A DNA stretch of 64,000 nt from an uncultured Acidimicrobiales bacterium (GTDB lineage: Bacteria > Actinomycetota > Acidimicrobiia > Acidimicrobiales > SZUA-35): the NCBI GenBank assembly GCA_938021675.1, contig CALIFY010000012.1:36194-100193 (forward strand), in the 5' to 3' direction. The notes below the pieces were generated by a model. The model did not search any database. It saw nothing but the letters and a program-made list of their open reading frames with translations, and was not told where the DNA came from. This document shows positions 34,498-43,525 of this stretch, in pieces (position 1 is the stretch's first letter; each line of letters opens with the position of its first letter). Position numbers and translations under genes: made by a program.

Positions 34498-35487
34498 ATG
34501 ACCGAATTTCTTTGCAACGGAGCACGGCGCGGTCGGCCAGTCGGTGGGTTGGCGTTTTGGGTCGTGATCGTCGCTGGTTTGTTGTCGGCGTCTTGTGTGG
34601 ATCCCACCGAAGAGCAGGAGTTGAGCGATTCGTCGTCTTCAACCGAGGCCGATGTGTTCAGCGGCGACACGATTACGGTCCCTCCCGATGGCAGTACCGA
34701 GCTGCCCTCTGAGGATCAGGCCCCCACCGAGAACACGGCGGCGGAGGCTGGTAACGAGGCGGACATGCTGGCTGTTACCTTTCAGCGCCCAAACACCTCC
34801 GAAATGTGGTTGGTCTCATCCACCGGAGAGCGATTGTTGGGGACCGTGGTCAACGAATTGGGTGAGAAGGTCATCCTGACCGACGTGGCCGTGACCCCAA
34901 ACGGTGATATTTACGCCATCGATTTCTTGCGCTTCTACCGTATTGACGAAGTCGACGGCGGGTCGTTCGAGGCGGTCGAACTGGCGCGTCATGGGCTCCG
35001 GACACCGACTAGCCTGGGATCTACTGACGACGGGGAGCTTCTGGTCGCCGGTGTCGATGGTTTGTTTAGCTTGGATCCGACCTCGGACACGCCCGTTCTC
35101 CTTGTCTCGTTCGCCGATCCCAGCGCCGGACGTCAGGTGCTGCCGAGCGGTGACTTGGCCGTTGATGCTGATGGACGAGTGCTCGTCGCCTTGGTTGAAG
35201 AATCACCGGAAGGCGAATATGAGACCGCCCCCAACCTGTTGGCTCAGTTGGACGATGTGAACGCCACGGTGACGATTCTGTTCGATGAACTCCCGACTAC
35301 GCTCTACGGGTTGACGGTGGTCGCCGATGGTCTGTTTGCCTTTCGGAACGACTCAGAAAACACTGACTGCCCGGGCGAGCTGTTTACCATCGACCCAATC
35401 ACCGGAACCGTCGAGCTGGTTCGTTGCCTCCCCTTTGCCCCGGGCGGTGCAGCGCCGGCACCCTCCGCGCTCGGCCGGGTCGGGTAA
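34498..35487 (+). CDS. Lipoprotein with beta-propeller-like repeats
   Basis: The ATG at 34498 follows GGGGAAGG at a good distance. The N-terminus has a signal peptide ending in a lipobox, LLSASC (about residues 29-34), so the protein should be lipid-anchored outside the membrane. An acidic, disordered stretch follows. The rest (about residues 85-320) shows repeated units of the kind VTPNGDIYAIDFLRFYRID and DADGRVLVALVEE, which suggest an NHL/SMP-30-like beta-propeller with about five blades. Two cysteines near the C-terminus may pair. No enzyme motif is evident. The function is unknown; binding or sensing outside the cell is likely. Confidence 0.75.
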   Translation: MTEFLCNGARRGRPVGGLAFWVVIVAGLLSASCVDPTEEQELSDSSSSTEADVFSGDTITVPPDGSTELPSEDQAPTENTAAEAGNEADMLAVTFQRPNTSEMWLVSSTGERLLGTVVNELGEKVILTDVAVTPNGDIYAIDFLRFYRIDEVDGGSFEAVELARHGLRTPTSLGSTDDGELLVAGVDGLFSLDPTSDTPVLLVSFADPSAGRQVLPSGDLAVDADGRVLVALVEESPEGEYETAPNLLAQLDDVNATVTILFDELPTTLYGLTVVADGLFAFRNDSENTDCPGELFTIDPITGTVELVRCLPFAPGGAAPAPSALGRVG

Positions 35488-35552
35488 ACCCGTTTCGTCT
35501 CACCTCCGGATGTGCCCGGAAGGCGATGAACCGTTCGACCTCGGGTGACGAA

Positions 35553-35582
35553 AGGACAACGCCGCCCGGTTCGACCTAGGGT
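35553..35582 (+). promoter_or_regulatory. Promoter of the SDR gene, leaderless
   Basis: AGGACA (35553-35558), an 18-bp spacer and TAGGGT (35577-35582) stand 6 nt before the ATG at 35589. No ribosome site is visible between them. The same TAGGGT-N6-ATG arrangement occurs before rex. Confidence 0.45.
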
Positions 35583-35588
35583 TTCGCT

Positions 35589-36461
35589 ATGACCGTTGCC
35601 CTCATAACCGGTGCGAATTCGGGAATTGGTCGCGGTGCAGCCGTGGATCTTGCAAGCCGCGGCTGGACTGTCTACGGATCGATGCGCAGTCTCGAAAAAG
35701 GAGACGGATTGGCAGCGATGGCCGCAGCGGCCGGTGTCGACGTGTCACCAGTGGTGTGTGACGTCACCGATACCGACTCGGTCAACCGAGCTGTGGCCGA
35801 GGTGACCGACGCCGAAGGCGGAATCGATGTGCTGATCAACAACGCCGGCGTCGGCGGGAACGGGGTGGCCGAGGAGACACCGATCGAGGTGTACAACGAG
35901 GTTATGGACGTCAACCTCAATGGTGTGATCCGTGGGGTTCGGGCCGTACTACCTCAGATGCGGGAGCGGGGCGGCGGGTGCATCATCAACGTCTCTTCGG
36001 TGGCCGGTGTTGTGGCCGCCATCGGTCAGTCACCGTACGTCGCGTCCAAGTGGGCGCTCGAAGGGCTGTCTGAAGGATTGGCCCAGGAGGTTGCGCCGTT
36101 CGGCATCCGGGTGGCGATCATCGAACCGGGCATCGTCAAGACAGCCATCATGGCTAAGAACACCGAGGCCCCTAACCACAGTGGCGCATACGATGCGGCG
36201 TATCGGCGGATGTTCGCTTTCTACGGGGCCGGCCTTCAAACCCCGGGCGACCCAACCGAAGTCTCTGATGTCATCTATGAAGCGGTGACCACCGACGAAC
36301 CGAGGTTGCGGTGGACCTGTGGTTGGGGTGGCGTGGAACTCACGACAAACCGTCCAAAGTTGTCGGACGAAGAGTGGGTGGCGATGGGGGCGATAGCTGA
36401 TGATGCGGCGTACCAGGCCCGGTTCTCGGAGGTCTTCGATCTCGATGTGACCGGACCGTGA
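35589..36461 (+). CDS. Short-chain dehydrogenase/reductase (SDR)
   Basis: A classical SDR of 290 residues. The Rossmann dinucleotide motif TGANSGIGRG (about residues 7-16), the NNAG motif (about residues 87-90) and the catalytic Ser with YVASK (about residues 152-156) are intact. The loop after the first strand contains Arg (GSMRSLEKG), which favours NADP(H). The C-terminal 60 residues are longer than the minimal fold and define the substrate pocket, but I cannot assign a substrate. It is a single-gene unit with its own leaderless-type promoter, convergent with ndh. Confidence 0.9.
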   Translation: MTVALITGANSGIGRGAAVDLASRGWTVYGSMRSLEKGDGLAAMAAAAGVDVSPVVCDVTDTDSVNRAVAEVTDAEGGIDVLINNAGVGGNGVAEETPIEVYNEVMDVNLNGVIRGVRAVLPQMRERGGGCIINVSSVAGVVAAIGQSPYVASKWALEGLSEGLAQEVAPFGIRVAIIEPGIVKTAIMAKNTEAPNHSGAYDAAYRRMFAFYGAGLQTPGDPTEVSDVIYEAVTTDEPRLRWTCGWGGVELTTNRPKLSDEEWVAMGAIADDAAYQARFSEVFDLDVTGP

Positions 36462-36509
36462 TCGGTGGCGCAGCTGCCGTCGATTACTCGGGCGTCGATA
36501 CCCGTCGAC

Positions 36510-37877
36510 CTAGGGTCGCTCGGTTGATGACCGGGCTTGAAGTTCGGGTCGTTGGTCTGGTTCGATGATTAGCCGGCTCGCTCGATCGTACGTCGCGTAG
36601 TTCCAGGCCCAGTTGACCAGAACGTTTGCCCGGTTCCGAAACCCGATCAACATGATGAGGTGGAGCCCGAGCCAAGCGACCCAACCGGCGAAGCCAGTTA
36701 CCTTCAACCCGCCAGGAACCTCGACGACCGCGGCGTTGCGTCCGATGGTGGCCATGGATCCTTTATCGCGATACCGGAATGGCTTGACGGTTGATTCGAT
36801 TTCGCCGGAATCGGCCCAGTTCGCGATCGTCGCTGCCACATACCGGCCGGCCTGAATGGCCCCAGGGGCAACTTGGGGGACGACGGCATCTGGGTCGTTC
36901 GAACGCCGGGCCGAGGCGAGGTCGCCGATGACGCTGACTTCGGGTCGACCGGGAACTCGAAGCCGGTCGTCGACGATGACCCGGCCAACGGAATCTGTCT
37001 CAAGTCCGATCGCGTCGGCCAAGGGGTGAGCGCGTACCCCAGCCGCCCAGACGACGGTGTTGGTGGCAATCTCGTCACCGTCGGACAGTCGCACCCAGTC
37101 GGCTGTTACCTCGGCTACCTGCGTTGATAGGCGGACCTCGACCCCCATTCGCTCCAGCTCTCGGAGGGCTCGGTCGGCCAGCCGAGGAGCGAATGTCGCC
37201 AGAAGACGATCTTGTCCCTCGACGAGCACCACGCGGGTCCGGTCGATTCCGATTCCGGGAAAGTCACGGCGCAGCGGCCGATTGAACAGTTCCAAGAAGC
37301 CGCCAGCCATCTCGACCCCGGTCGGCCCGCCCCCGACGATGACGATCGTCGTCGCCGCGTCGGACGATGTGCGATCGCTGTGACGGTTTGGTTCTCGCTG
37401 GGGGTCGGATTGCATGGCCCGTTCCGCTCGTTCGAACAATCGGAGCACGTGGCTTCGAATGGCCGTAGCCTCGGCCGCCGACTTGAGGCCGAAGGCGTGC
37501 TCGGCCACTCCGGGCACACCGAAGTCTGCGGTGATTGCGCCCAGGGCCAGTATCAGCCGGTCATAGGGGAGTGGAGGTCCATCGTCGGTGCGAACCAGCT
37601 GCCGGTCGAGGTCGACGTCGGTGACCCGGGCTTGGAGCGCCCTGGCGTTTTCCTGCCGGTGGAAGATGCCGCGCGTGGCGTAACAGATGTCGTCGGCATC
37701 GAGTCCGGCGGTCGCCACCTGGTAGAGCAGCGGTTGGAATGTGTGGTGGTTTCGTTGGTCAACCACCGTTACATCGACCGCAGCGTCAGCGAGTCCTCGG
37801 GCTGCGGCCAGACCACCAAAACCGGCGCCAACGACGAGCACTCGCGGCTTTTGATCCACAGTTTGACGGTACCCCAC
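36510..37877 (-). CDS. ndh: Type II NADH dehydrogenase (NDH-2)
   Basis: NDH-2 is a single-subunit, non-proton-pumping NADH:menaquinone oxidoreductase bound to the inner face of the membrane. The two dinucleotide motifs are VLVVGAGFGGLAAARGLA (FAD, about residues 13-30) and IVIVGGGPTGVEMAGGFLEL (NADH, about residues 180-199). The FAD-closing motif VSVIGDLASAR and the quinone-region GAIQAGRYVA are present, and the C-terminus has the amphipathic membrane-binding helices (WVAWLGLHLIMLIGFRNRAN). The 455-residue length is normal. The start is GTG 37877, 2 nt from a perfect 16-bp palindrome; GTG 37859 is an alternative with TACCGT six nt before it. It lies back to back with the second nuo cluster. 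Confidence 0.95.
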   Translation of the reverse strand: MGYRQTVDQKPRVLVVGAGFGGLAAARGLADAAVDVTVVDQRNHHTFQPLLYQVATAGLDADDICYATRGIFHRQENARALQARVTDVDLDRQLVRTDDGPPLPYDRLILALGAITADFGVPGVAEHAFGLKSAAEATAIRSHVLRLFERAERAMQSDPQREPNRHSDRTSSDAATTIVIVGGGPTGVEMAGGFLELFNRPLRRDFPGIGIDRTRVVLVEGQDRLLATFAPRLADRALRELERMGVEVRLSTQVAEVTADWVRLSDGDEIATNTVVWAAGVRAHPLADAIGLETDSVGRVIVDDRLRVPGRPEVSVIGDLASARRSNDPDAVVPQVAPGAIQAGRYVAATIANWADSGEIESTVKPFRYRDKGSMATIGRNAAVVEVPGGLKVTGFAGWVAWLGLHLIMLIGFRNRANVLVNWAWNYATYDRASRLIIEPDQRPELQARSSTERP

Positions 37878-37879
37878 CA

Positions 37880-37895
37880 GGCCGATCGATCGGCC
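37880..37895. promoter_or_regulatory. Perfect 16-bp palindrome at the ndh start
   Basis: GGCCGATCGATCGGCC is exactly self-complementary and lies between ndh and the nuo2 cluster, touching the annotated ndh start. If ndh really begins at GTG 37859 with -10 box TACCGT (37866-37871), the palindrome would cover its -35 region and could be an operator. Confidence 0.45.
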
Positions 37896-38145
37896 GATAT
37901 TCGCGGTGACCGGTGTCGCTCAGCCAATCGTCGGATGGCGAGCCGCCGGGGGCGGTAGCGGTTCCCTCGCCCGGAGGCCGAGCCCGCCTGGAGGCACGGT
38001 CAATCGTCACGTTGTGGCGCTCTTGGTCGAGAAGTGGTTGCCGGTAATCGTCAGATCGACGGTTCGAGAACCCGCCTGGGGCCGACCGAGCCGAAACCAG
38101 CTAGAAAAAGGCGAAAACTCAACGCAAACGTCACACGCTTGGATC

Positions 38146-38175
38146 TTGGTCGAAGCCGGCCCATCCGGGTAGAGT
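38146..38175 (+). promoter_or_regulatory. Promoter of second nuo cluster
   Basis: TTGGTC (38146-38151), an 18-bp spacer and TAGAGT (38170-38175) precede the GTG of nuoA2 by 8 nt. There is no ribosome site in that interval, so the message is probably leaderless. No Rex-like site is seen within the 300 bp upstream. Confidence 0.45.
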
Positions 38176-38183
38176 CGTCGGTC

Positions 38184-38549
38184 GTGTCGGACTTCCTTCG
38201 CGAGTATTTCTTAGTGCTGCTGTTCGGCTTGCTGGCGGTAGGTGTTGTCGGGTCGTTTATTGGGCTCGCTTCGCTCCTACGGCCAGATCGGCCTACCCCG
38301 GGCAAGACGTTGGCCTACGAGAGTGGTGTCGATCCTGTCGGGGAGGGTTGGTCGCAGAGCCAGATTCGCTACTACATCTACGCGTTGCTGTTTGTCATGT
38401 TCGATGTCGAAGCCGTGTTCATTTTTCCTTGGGCGACGCGCCTGGAGGAATACGGCTATTTTGGCCTCGTCGAGATGGTCATCTTCATCTTCATTCTCGC
38501 TCTCGGGTTGGTCTACGCCTGGCGGAAGGGTGTGCTCCGATGGGCTTAG
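38184..38549 (+). CDS. nuoA: NADH-quinone oxidoreductase-like subunit A (cluster 2)
   Basis: Second copy of NuoA, 121 residues, the standard length. It has [13 protein letters not shown] in place of the common YECG loop (the loop Cys is replaced by Ser) and then the conserved [21 protein letters not shown]. The start is taken as GTG 38184, which gives the normal N-terminus [14 protein letters not shown]; the longer open frame upstream is Arg-rich and not membrane-like. It opens an 11-gene cluster with order A-B-C-D-H-I-J-K-L-M-N. It differs clearly from the cluster 1 copy, so the two clusters are not a recent duplication. Confidence 0.93.
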   Translation: MSDFLREYFLVLLFGLLAVGVVGSFIGLASLLRPDRPTPGKTLAYESGVDPVGEGWSQSQIRYYIYALLFVMFDVEAVFIFPWATRLEEYGYFGLVEMVIFIFILALGLVYAWRKGVLRWA

Positions 38550-39040
38550 TCGAATCGGGCAAGGTACCAAAGGGGCTGACAAAGCTCCTCAATATGAGCC
38601 GCAAGTATTCCCTCTGGATGTATCAGTGGGGTTTGGCGTGCTGCGCGATCGAGATGGGGGCCGCCATCGGCTCGCCTCGCTACGACGCTATGCGGCTGGG
38701 GGTTATCCCTCTGCCGGCAAGCCCTCGTCAGTCCGATCTGTTGATCGTTGCCGGCACGGTGTGCGATAAGACCGCACCGGTCGTTCGTCGGCTATACGAA
38801 CAGATGCCAGAACCGAAGTACGTCATCTCTATGGGTTCGTGCGCCAACTGCGGTGGCCCGTACTGGGATAGCTATTCGGTAACCAAAGGCGTCGATCAAA
38901 TCATCCCGGTCGATGTCTATGTTCCTGGGTGTCCGCCTCGTCCCGAGGCCTTGCTGGAAGGGATCGTCCTGCTGCAAGAGTTGATCCAGAACGAGGACAT
39001 GGCCGAAAAGTGGAAGGGAGATCCCCTTGCCATCAGCTGA
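38540..39040 (+). CDS. nuoB: NADH-quinone oxidoreductase-like subunit B (cluster 2)
   Basis: N2-bearing subunit of the second complex. The ATG at 38540 overlaps the nuoA2 end by 10 bp; the protein has 166 residues. The ligands are in GLACCAIEM (about residues 34-35), [15 protein letters not shown] (about residue 99) and PGCPPRPE (about residue 129). It carries an additional Cys in ANCGG that is usual in many bacterial NuoB proteins but missing in the cluster 1 copy. With NuoD2 it must form the quinone pocket. Confidence 0.95.
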   Translation: MGLVESGKVPKGLTKLLNMSRKYSLWMYQWGLACCAIEMGAAIGSPRYDAMRLGVIPLPASPRQSDLLIVAGTVCDKTAPVVRRLYEQMPEPKYVISMGSCANCGGPYWDSYSVTKGVDQIIPVDVYVPGCPPRPEALLEGIVLLQELIQNEDMAEKWKGDPLAIS

Positions 39041-39779
39041 CGCCGAAGCAACCGAGGAAACCCCGGTCGATCAGGCCCGAGATTCGCTACTCGACGCGTT
39101 GAGTGCCGAACTTGGCGATGCCCTGGTGGCCAGCCACCGGGTACCAGGCCGCGATCTCTGGATCCGGCTCGACACAGCGGCATGGGGCGACGCAGCCGAC
39201 TACCTGCGGAACCGACAGCGGTTTCGTTTCTTCGAGTGGCTTTCAGCCATCGATTGGCTTCCGTCTCCGTTTGGTCGAAGCCATGGCGCGGTGGTGGATG
39301 AGGTCGACACCGACGACACCGGCGACGGCGATGACGCCGAGGCGGCAGGTCCGGTTACCGGTGCGAATGGATTCACCGGCGGCGATACCCGGTTTCAGGT
39401 CTTCGCTCGGGTATACAGCCTCACGACCGGCATCGGTCTTACCGTAAAAGCCGATCTCGGCGACGATCTCACCGTGGGGACGTGGACCGGCTCATACCCT
39501 GGCGCCGATTGGCACGAGCGAGAGGCGAACGAGATGTTCGGCATTACTTTTGCCGGGCATCCGGGATTGCGGAACCTCTATTTGCCAACCGATTTCGAAG
39601 GCCACCCGATGCGCAAGGATTACCCCTTGATGGCTCGCTTGGTGAAGCCGTGGCCAGGCATCGTCGACGTCGAGCCCATGCCCGAGGCCGAGGAGGGCGA
39701 ACCGACAACCGGCTCGCCGGATCCGACGGCGCCCCCAGACGTCAAAGGCGTCGGAACCGAAGGGCCAGGTGGCTCGTGA
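39027..39779 (+). CDS. nuoC: NADH-quinone oxidoreductase-like subunit C (cluster 2)
   Basis: Second NuoC, 250 residues. The signature [19 protein letters not shown] (about residues 162-180) and [12 protein letters not shown] are intact. Two features are odd: an acidic insert of about 30 residues in the N-terminal domain ([18 protein letters not shown]) and a Pro/Glu-rich C-terminal extension of about 35 residues. The start is TTG overlapping nuoB2 by 14 bp, a weak start codon that may set the subunit ratio; the end overlaps nuoD2 by 4 bp. Confidence 0.93.
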   Translation: MPSADAEATEETPVDQARDSLLDALSAELGDALVASHRVPGRDLWIRLDTAAWGDAADYLRNRQRFRFFEWLSAIDWLPSPFGRSHGAVVDEVDTDDTGDGDDAEAAGPVTGANGFTGGDTRFQVFARVYSLTTGIGLTVKADLGDDLTVGTWTGSYPGADWHEREANEMFGITFAGHPGLRNLYLPTDFEGHPMRKDYPLMARLVKPWPGIVDVEPMPEAEEGEPTTGSPDPTAPPDVKGVGTEGPGGS

Positions 39780-40960
39780 CCGATCTCGCTGATCGTCGTC
39801 AGATGGCGTACATAGCGGCCCAGGCCGCCGACGCTCGGGTAAACGTTGAGCTTGAAGCTGAGGGCATGAACCTCAACATCGGGCCCCAGCACCCGGCGAC
39901 CCATGGCACCCTTCGGATCGTTGTCCAACTGGACGGCGAGCAGGTGATAGCGGCCGACCCGATGATGGGGTACATGCACCGCGGCTACGAAAAGCTGTCC
40001 GAGGTGCGGACCTACCCTCAGGTCACCACGCTGATCAACCGCATCGACTGGCTCGGAAGCTTCGCAAACGAGGTGCCGTTCATCCTCGGTGCCGAACAGC
40101 TGATGGAGATCGAAGCGCCACCGCGTGCTCGTTGGATCCGCACCGTCCTGTTCGAATTGGCCCGTATCGCGAACCTCACGTTGTTTCTGGGAGACATGGG
40201 AGTGCAGCTCGGGGCGGTAACCCCGGTGTTCTACGCCTTCCGTGACCGCGAGTACATCGTCAACCAGATCGAGGCGGTGACCGGCGGTCGGTTCCACCCG
40301 AACTTCGATCGAATCGGTGGTCTAAAAGACGACCTTCCGGCCGGGTGGATCGCCGACACCAAAGTGGCTCTCGGCGAGATACGCGACTTCTGCGACCAGA
40401 TGGAAGATCTGCTGGTCGGCAACGAAATTTTCGAGGCCCGAACCCGGGGCATCGGGGTCATCCCCGCCGACGTCGGGCTGTCCTATGGACTGTCCGGGGC
40501 CAACATTCGGGGTTCCGGTGTCGACTGGGACCTTCGCCGAGATTCCCCGGTCGGGCAAGGCCAGGGACTGGCCTACAACGAGGTCGACTGGAAGGTCTGG
40601 ACCCACCCCGACGGCGATTCCTTCGCCCGGTACTGGGTGCGACTCCAGGAGGTCCGAGAGTCGTGCCGGATCGTTGAGCAACTGCTCGATGGTTTGCCGT
40701 CCGGACCGATCATGGCCAAGGTCCCTCGTATCATTAAGGTGCCCGCCGGTGAGGCCTATGTGGCCACCGAGAACCCGCTCGGGGTGATGGGCTACTACAT
40801 CATCTCCCAGGGAGGCCTTGAGCCGTTCCGGGTCAAGATCCGGTCGGCCAGCTTCTCGAATATGTCGATTACCCCTTGGTTGCTCAAGGGAGCATATGTG
40901 CCGGACGTGATCACGATCCTGGCTTCGTTGTATTTCATCCTGGGAGATATCGATCGGTGA
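39776..40960 (+). CDS. nuoD: NADH-quinone oxidoreductase-like subunit D (cluster 2), altered quinone site
   Basis: Second NuoD, 394 residues, starting at GTG 39776 in an overlap with nuoC2. The His loop GPQHPATHG (residues 36-44) is normal, and HRG (68-70) keeps the arginine equivalent to bovine Arg85. Other quinone-region residues differ from the family: the near-invariant Tyr (bovine Tyr108) is Trp92 in NRIDW; the NH pair in the following helix reads NL (ARIANLTLF); RPGG reads RIGG; and the terminal D in the (S/T)xD-xxxGE-DR motif is Tyr ([11 protein letters not shown]). NuoD1 is canonical at these places. The complex may therefore use a different quinone or bind it differently. Confidence 0.95.
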   Translation: MTDLADRRQMAYIAAQAADARVNVELEAEGMNLNIGPQHPATHGTLRIVVQLDGEQVIAADPMMGYMHRGYEKLSEVRTYPQVTTLINRIDWLGSFANEVPFILGAEQLMEIEAPPRARWIRTVLFELARIANLTLFLGDMGVQLGAVTPVFYAFRDREYIVNQIEAVTGGRFHPNFDRIGGLKDDLPAGWIADTKVALGEIRDFCDQMEDLLVGNEIFEARTRGIGVIPADVGLSYGLSGANIRGSGVDWDLRRDSPVGQGQGLAYNEVDWKVWTHPDGDSFARYWVRLQEVRESCRIVEQLLDGLPSGPIMAKVPRIIKVPAGEAYVATENPLGVMGYYIISQGGLEPFRVKIRSASFSNMSITPWLLKGAYVPDVITILASLYFILGDIDR

Positions 40961-40967
40961 GGATTCG

Positions 40968-42038
40968 ATGAGCACCATGGTGGGAACTCTGTTCGGCGCG
41001 GAATTCGCCTACTGGCAAACATCCGGTTTCCGACTGCTGATGGCCTTTGTCGCCGTTCTACTTCCGGCCGGCGGCACCGTCTATCTGTATTTGTTCAAGA
41101 TGGTCAGTTTCATGCAGAGCCGACTCGGCCCGATGGAAGCTGGCCCATACGGAACGCTGCAGCTGGTTGCCGAGTTAGGCAAAAACGTGCAAAAAGAAGA
41201 CATCATCCCGGCTCAGGCCGATGTCTTCGTGTTCAAGGCTGCACCCTATGTGGTGCTGATCAGCACCTTCTTGCTCGTCCTCGTCGTGCCGTTCGGCCCC
41301 GATGCGGTGTTCGCCGATTTCGACACCGGCATCTTCTTTGCTCTGGCTGTCTCCTCGGTATCGGTCATCGGCATTTTGATGGCGGGGTGGGCGAGCGCAT
41401 CGAAGTACTCGCTGCTCGGCGGGCTTCGGGCTGCCGGGCAACTTATCGCATACGAACTTCCCCTGGTGTTGGCGGTCGTCGGTGTCGTCATTCAGGCCGG
41501 AACGTTGAGCGTGCAAGGCATCGTGACCTCCCAAGCCGAAGGAGAAATCTTCGGATGGGGAGGGGTGGGTAACCCGTTCTTCCTCACCCAGCTCGTGGGC
41601 TTCTTTATCTTCATGGTTGCCGTTCAAGCCGAATTGACCCAGAGCCCGTTCGATATGCCAATCGCCGAGTCCGAACTGGTTGCCGGGTACATGACCGAAT
41701 ACTCCGGTTTTCGGTTCCTGATGTTCTTTATCGGCGAGTTCGCTACCGCCAACATCTTCGCATTCTTGGCTGCTTCGCTGTTCCTCGGAGGGTGGTCACT
41801 TCCACCATTCGTAGCCGACGCGCTGTTTGCCGACGGGAACTTTTCTCCGTGGATGAACCTGGTCGGACCGGCGGTGATGGGTGGCAAGATGTTGCTGCTG
41901 ACGTTCGTCATCTACTGGGTTCGCTTCACATACCCACGGTTCCGCGAGGACCAACTCCAGAGTTTTGCCTGGAAATTCCTCATCCCACTGGCATTGGCCA
42001 ACATCGCAGTGACCGGATTGCTCAAGGTGGTGTTTTAG
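40968..42038 (+). CDS. nuoH: NADH-quinone oxidoreductase-like subunit H (cluster 2)
   Basis: Second NuoH, 356 residues, of normal length and with eight to nine helices. Conserved segments are MQSRLGPMEAGPYGTLQLVA and QSPFDMPIAESELVAGYMTEYSG (about residues 225-247), the charged loop of the E-channel. The usual ADGLKLLFKEDIIP region is changed to AELGKNVQKEDIIP, with the hydrophobic part of the helix replaced by polar residues. This loop faces the quinone entry, so the change agrees with the altered quinone site in NuoD2. It starts 7 bp after nuoD2 and abuts nuoI2. Confidence 0.95.
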   Translation: MSTMVGTLFGAEFAYWQTSGFRLLMAFVAVLLPAGGTVYLYLFKMVSFMQSRLGPMEAGPYGTLQLVAELGKNVQKEDIIPAQADVFVFKAAPYVVLISTFLLVLVVPFGPDAVFADFDTGIFFALAVSSVSVIGILMAGWASASKYSLLGGLRAAGQLIAYELPLVLAVVGVVIQAGTLSVQGIVTSQAEGEIFGWGGVGNPFFLTQLVGFFIFMVAVQAELTQSPFDMPIAESELVAGYMTEYSGFRFLMFFIGEFATANIFAFLAASLFLGGWSLPPFVADALFADGNFSPWMNLVGPAVMGGKMLLLTFVIYWVRFTYPRFREDQLQSFAWKFLIPLALANIAVTGLLKVVF

Positions 42039-42542
42039 ATGGCGCTCGTCCCCGGCCTCGTCAAAGGCCTCGGTGTCACATTCAAGGAGATCACTAAAAC
42101 GGTGGTCAAGGGTTCTGACACGGTTCAGTACCCCCACGTCAAGGAGAGTCCGGCCCCACGGTCCAGGGGTGTGATCGCCCTCCACGAGGAGAATTGCACC
42201 GCCTGTATGTTGTGCTCCCGGGAATGCCCGGATTGGTGCATCTACATAGAGGGCCACAAGACACTGGCTCCACCCCGTCGAGCGGGTGGTAAACCGCGGT
42301 CGGTCAACAAGCTCGATCGGTTCGATATCGACTACGGGCTCTGTATGTACTGCGGCATCTGTGTCGAGGTGTGCCCATTCGAGGCGCTGTTCTGGAGCCC
42401 GGACTACGAGTACTCCGAACCGCGTATCGCCGACCTGCTCCACGACAAGACCCGCCTTGGCCAATGGATGGAGACCGTTCCGGACTTTGAGAGCTACGAG
42501 GCGGGCTCGGAAGCGAAAACAAAGAAGGTGCCGCGGCCGTGA
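42039..42542 (+). CDS. nuoI: NADH-quinone oxidoreductase-like subunit I (cluster 2)
   Basis: Second NuoI, 167 residues, with two full [4Fe-4S] motifs: [12 protein letters not shown] (about residues 53-64) and [12 protein letters not shown] (about residues 107-118). In a complex without NuoEFG, NuoI is the outermost redox subunit and so would be the electron entry point, as in archaeal Fpo and cyanobacterial/plastid NDH-1, where a ferredoxin or another partner docks. The segment between the two motifs (42 residues) is longer than in many homologues and basic. It follows nuoH2 without a gap and overlaps nuoJ2. Confidence 0.95.
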   Translation: MALVPGLVKGLGVTFKEITKTVVKGSDTVQYPHVKESPAPRSRGVIALHEENCTACMLCSRECPDWCIYIEGHKTLAPPRRAGGKPRSVNKLDRFDIDYGLCMYCGICVEVCPFEALFWSPDYEYSEPRIADLLHDKTRLGQWMETVPDFESYEAGSEAKTKKVPRP

Positions 42543-43108
42543 TGTTCGCGACAGCGATGTTGTCGTCCCAAACGGCAGCGGTCACCGCCGACGTGGCGTT
42601 GACCGGAACCGGGGAGTGGGTGGCGAACGGGTTCTTTTATGCGATGGCCGTGGTCGCCATTGTCGCTGCCTTGCGGATGGTGACGACCAAGAACGTCGTT
42701 CACGCCGCGCTGTATCTGCTTGTCGTTCTGTCCGCTGTCGCCGGGACGTACATCATTCTGGGTGCCGAATTTGCCGCCGCTACCCAAATCCTTGTGTACC
42801 TCGGGGCGATCATGGTGCTGTTGTTGTTCGGCGTCATGTTGACCAGGGCAAAGATCGGTCACGAATCTGAACTCGATTACCAGCAGCGTTGGTTGGGGGC
42901 ACTGGTGGCGGCCGGCATGTTGGCCGTCATGAGCTATTCGTTGTGGGAAGCCTTTGGAACGGACAAGCTTCCGGTTGATCAAACCCCGCAGCGCACCCAG
43001 GAAGTGTCCGACAGCATCTTCAGTACCTATATCGTGCCGTTCGAGGCGCTCTCAGTCCTGCTGTTGGCGGCCCTCATCGGTGCGGTTGTAGTGGCGAGAC
43101 GGGACTAG
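42542..43108 (+). CDS. nuoJ: NADH-quinone oxidoreductase-like subunit J (cluster 2)
   Basis: Second NuoJ, 188 residues, five helices. The pi-bulge helix region [20 protein letters not shown] (about residues 82-101) is present, and [18 protein letters not shown] precedes it. A GTG just before the ATG at 42542 is an alternative start. It shares a TGATG overlap with nuoI2, with nuoK2 13 bp downstream. Confidence 0.94.
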   Translation: MFATAMLSSQTAAVTADVALTGTGEWVANGFFYAMAVVAIVAALRMVTTKNVVHAALYLLVVLSAVAGTYIILGAEFAAATQILVYLGAIMVLLLFGVMLTRAKIGHESELDYQQRWLGALVAAGMLAVMSYSLWEAFGTDKLPVDQTPQRTQEVSDSIFSTYIVPFEALSVLLLAALIGAVVVARRD

Positions 43109-43121
43109 GAGGAGGTCACTC

Positions 43122-43421
43122 ATGTTTTTGAATCAGTTTCTCTTCCTGGCCGCGGCCTTATTTTGTATTGGTATCTATGGCGTGTTGGTTCGCAAGAACG
43201 GCGTGCTGGTACTCATGTCGATCGAGCTGATCCTCAACGCGGTCAACATCAACCTGGTGGCCTTTGGGGCTTACCGGGGAGACATCGGTGGTCAGGTATT
43301 CGCGTTGTTTGTGATTGCCGTCGCCGCTGCTGAGGTCGGTGTCGGTTTGGCCATCGTGCTTCTGATCTACCGCAACCGTCGGAGTATCGACGTCGCCGAA
43401 GCCAATCTGCTGAAAGGCTGA
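43122..43421 (+). CDS. nuoK: NADH-quinone oxidoreductase-like subunit K (cluster 2)
   Basis: Second NuoK, 99 residues. The two membrane glutamates are in [18 protein letters not shown] (about residue 34) and [17 protein letters not shown] (about residue 70). AGGAGG eight nt before the ATG is one of the best ribosome sites in the cluster. Its stop overlaps the ATG of a 26-codon basic ORF. Confidence 0.96.
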   Translation: MFLNQFLFLAAALFCIGIYGVLVRKNGVLVLMSIELILNAVNINLVAFGAYRGDIGGQVFALFVIAVAAAEVGVGLAIVLLIYRNRRSIDVAEANLLKG

Positions 43422-43501
43422 TGCCCATGCGAACCGCGTTACCACTTCGAACTCGACGCGCCGGACACCGGCCGGCGCTCGCCGACCGGCTCAAGGGCTG
43501 A
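43421..43501 (+). CDS. Possible 26-residue basic ORF between nuoK2 and nuoL2
   Basis: A short frame ([20 protein letters not shown]..., ending in LKG) begins in a TGATG overlap with nuoK2 and ends 24 bp before nuoL2. It is very Arg-rich and lacks its own ribosome site. The nucleotides also contain inverted GCCGG/CCGGC elements, so the stretch may be a structured spacer instead of a gene. Confidence 0.2.
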   Translation: MPMRTALPLRTRRAGHRPALADRLKG

Positions 43502-43525
43502 CCCGAACGAAGGCTGGAGAACTCC

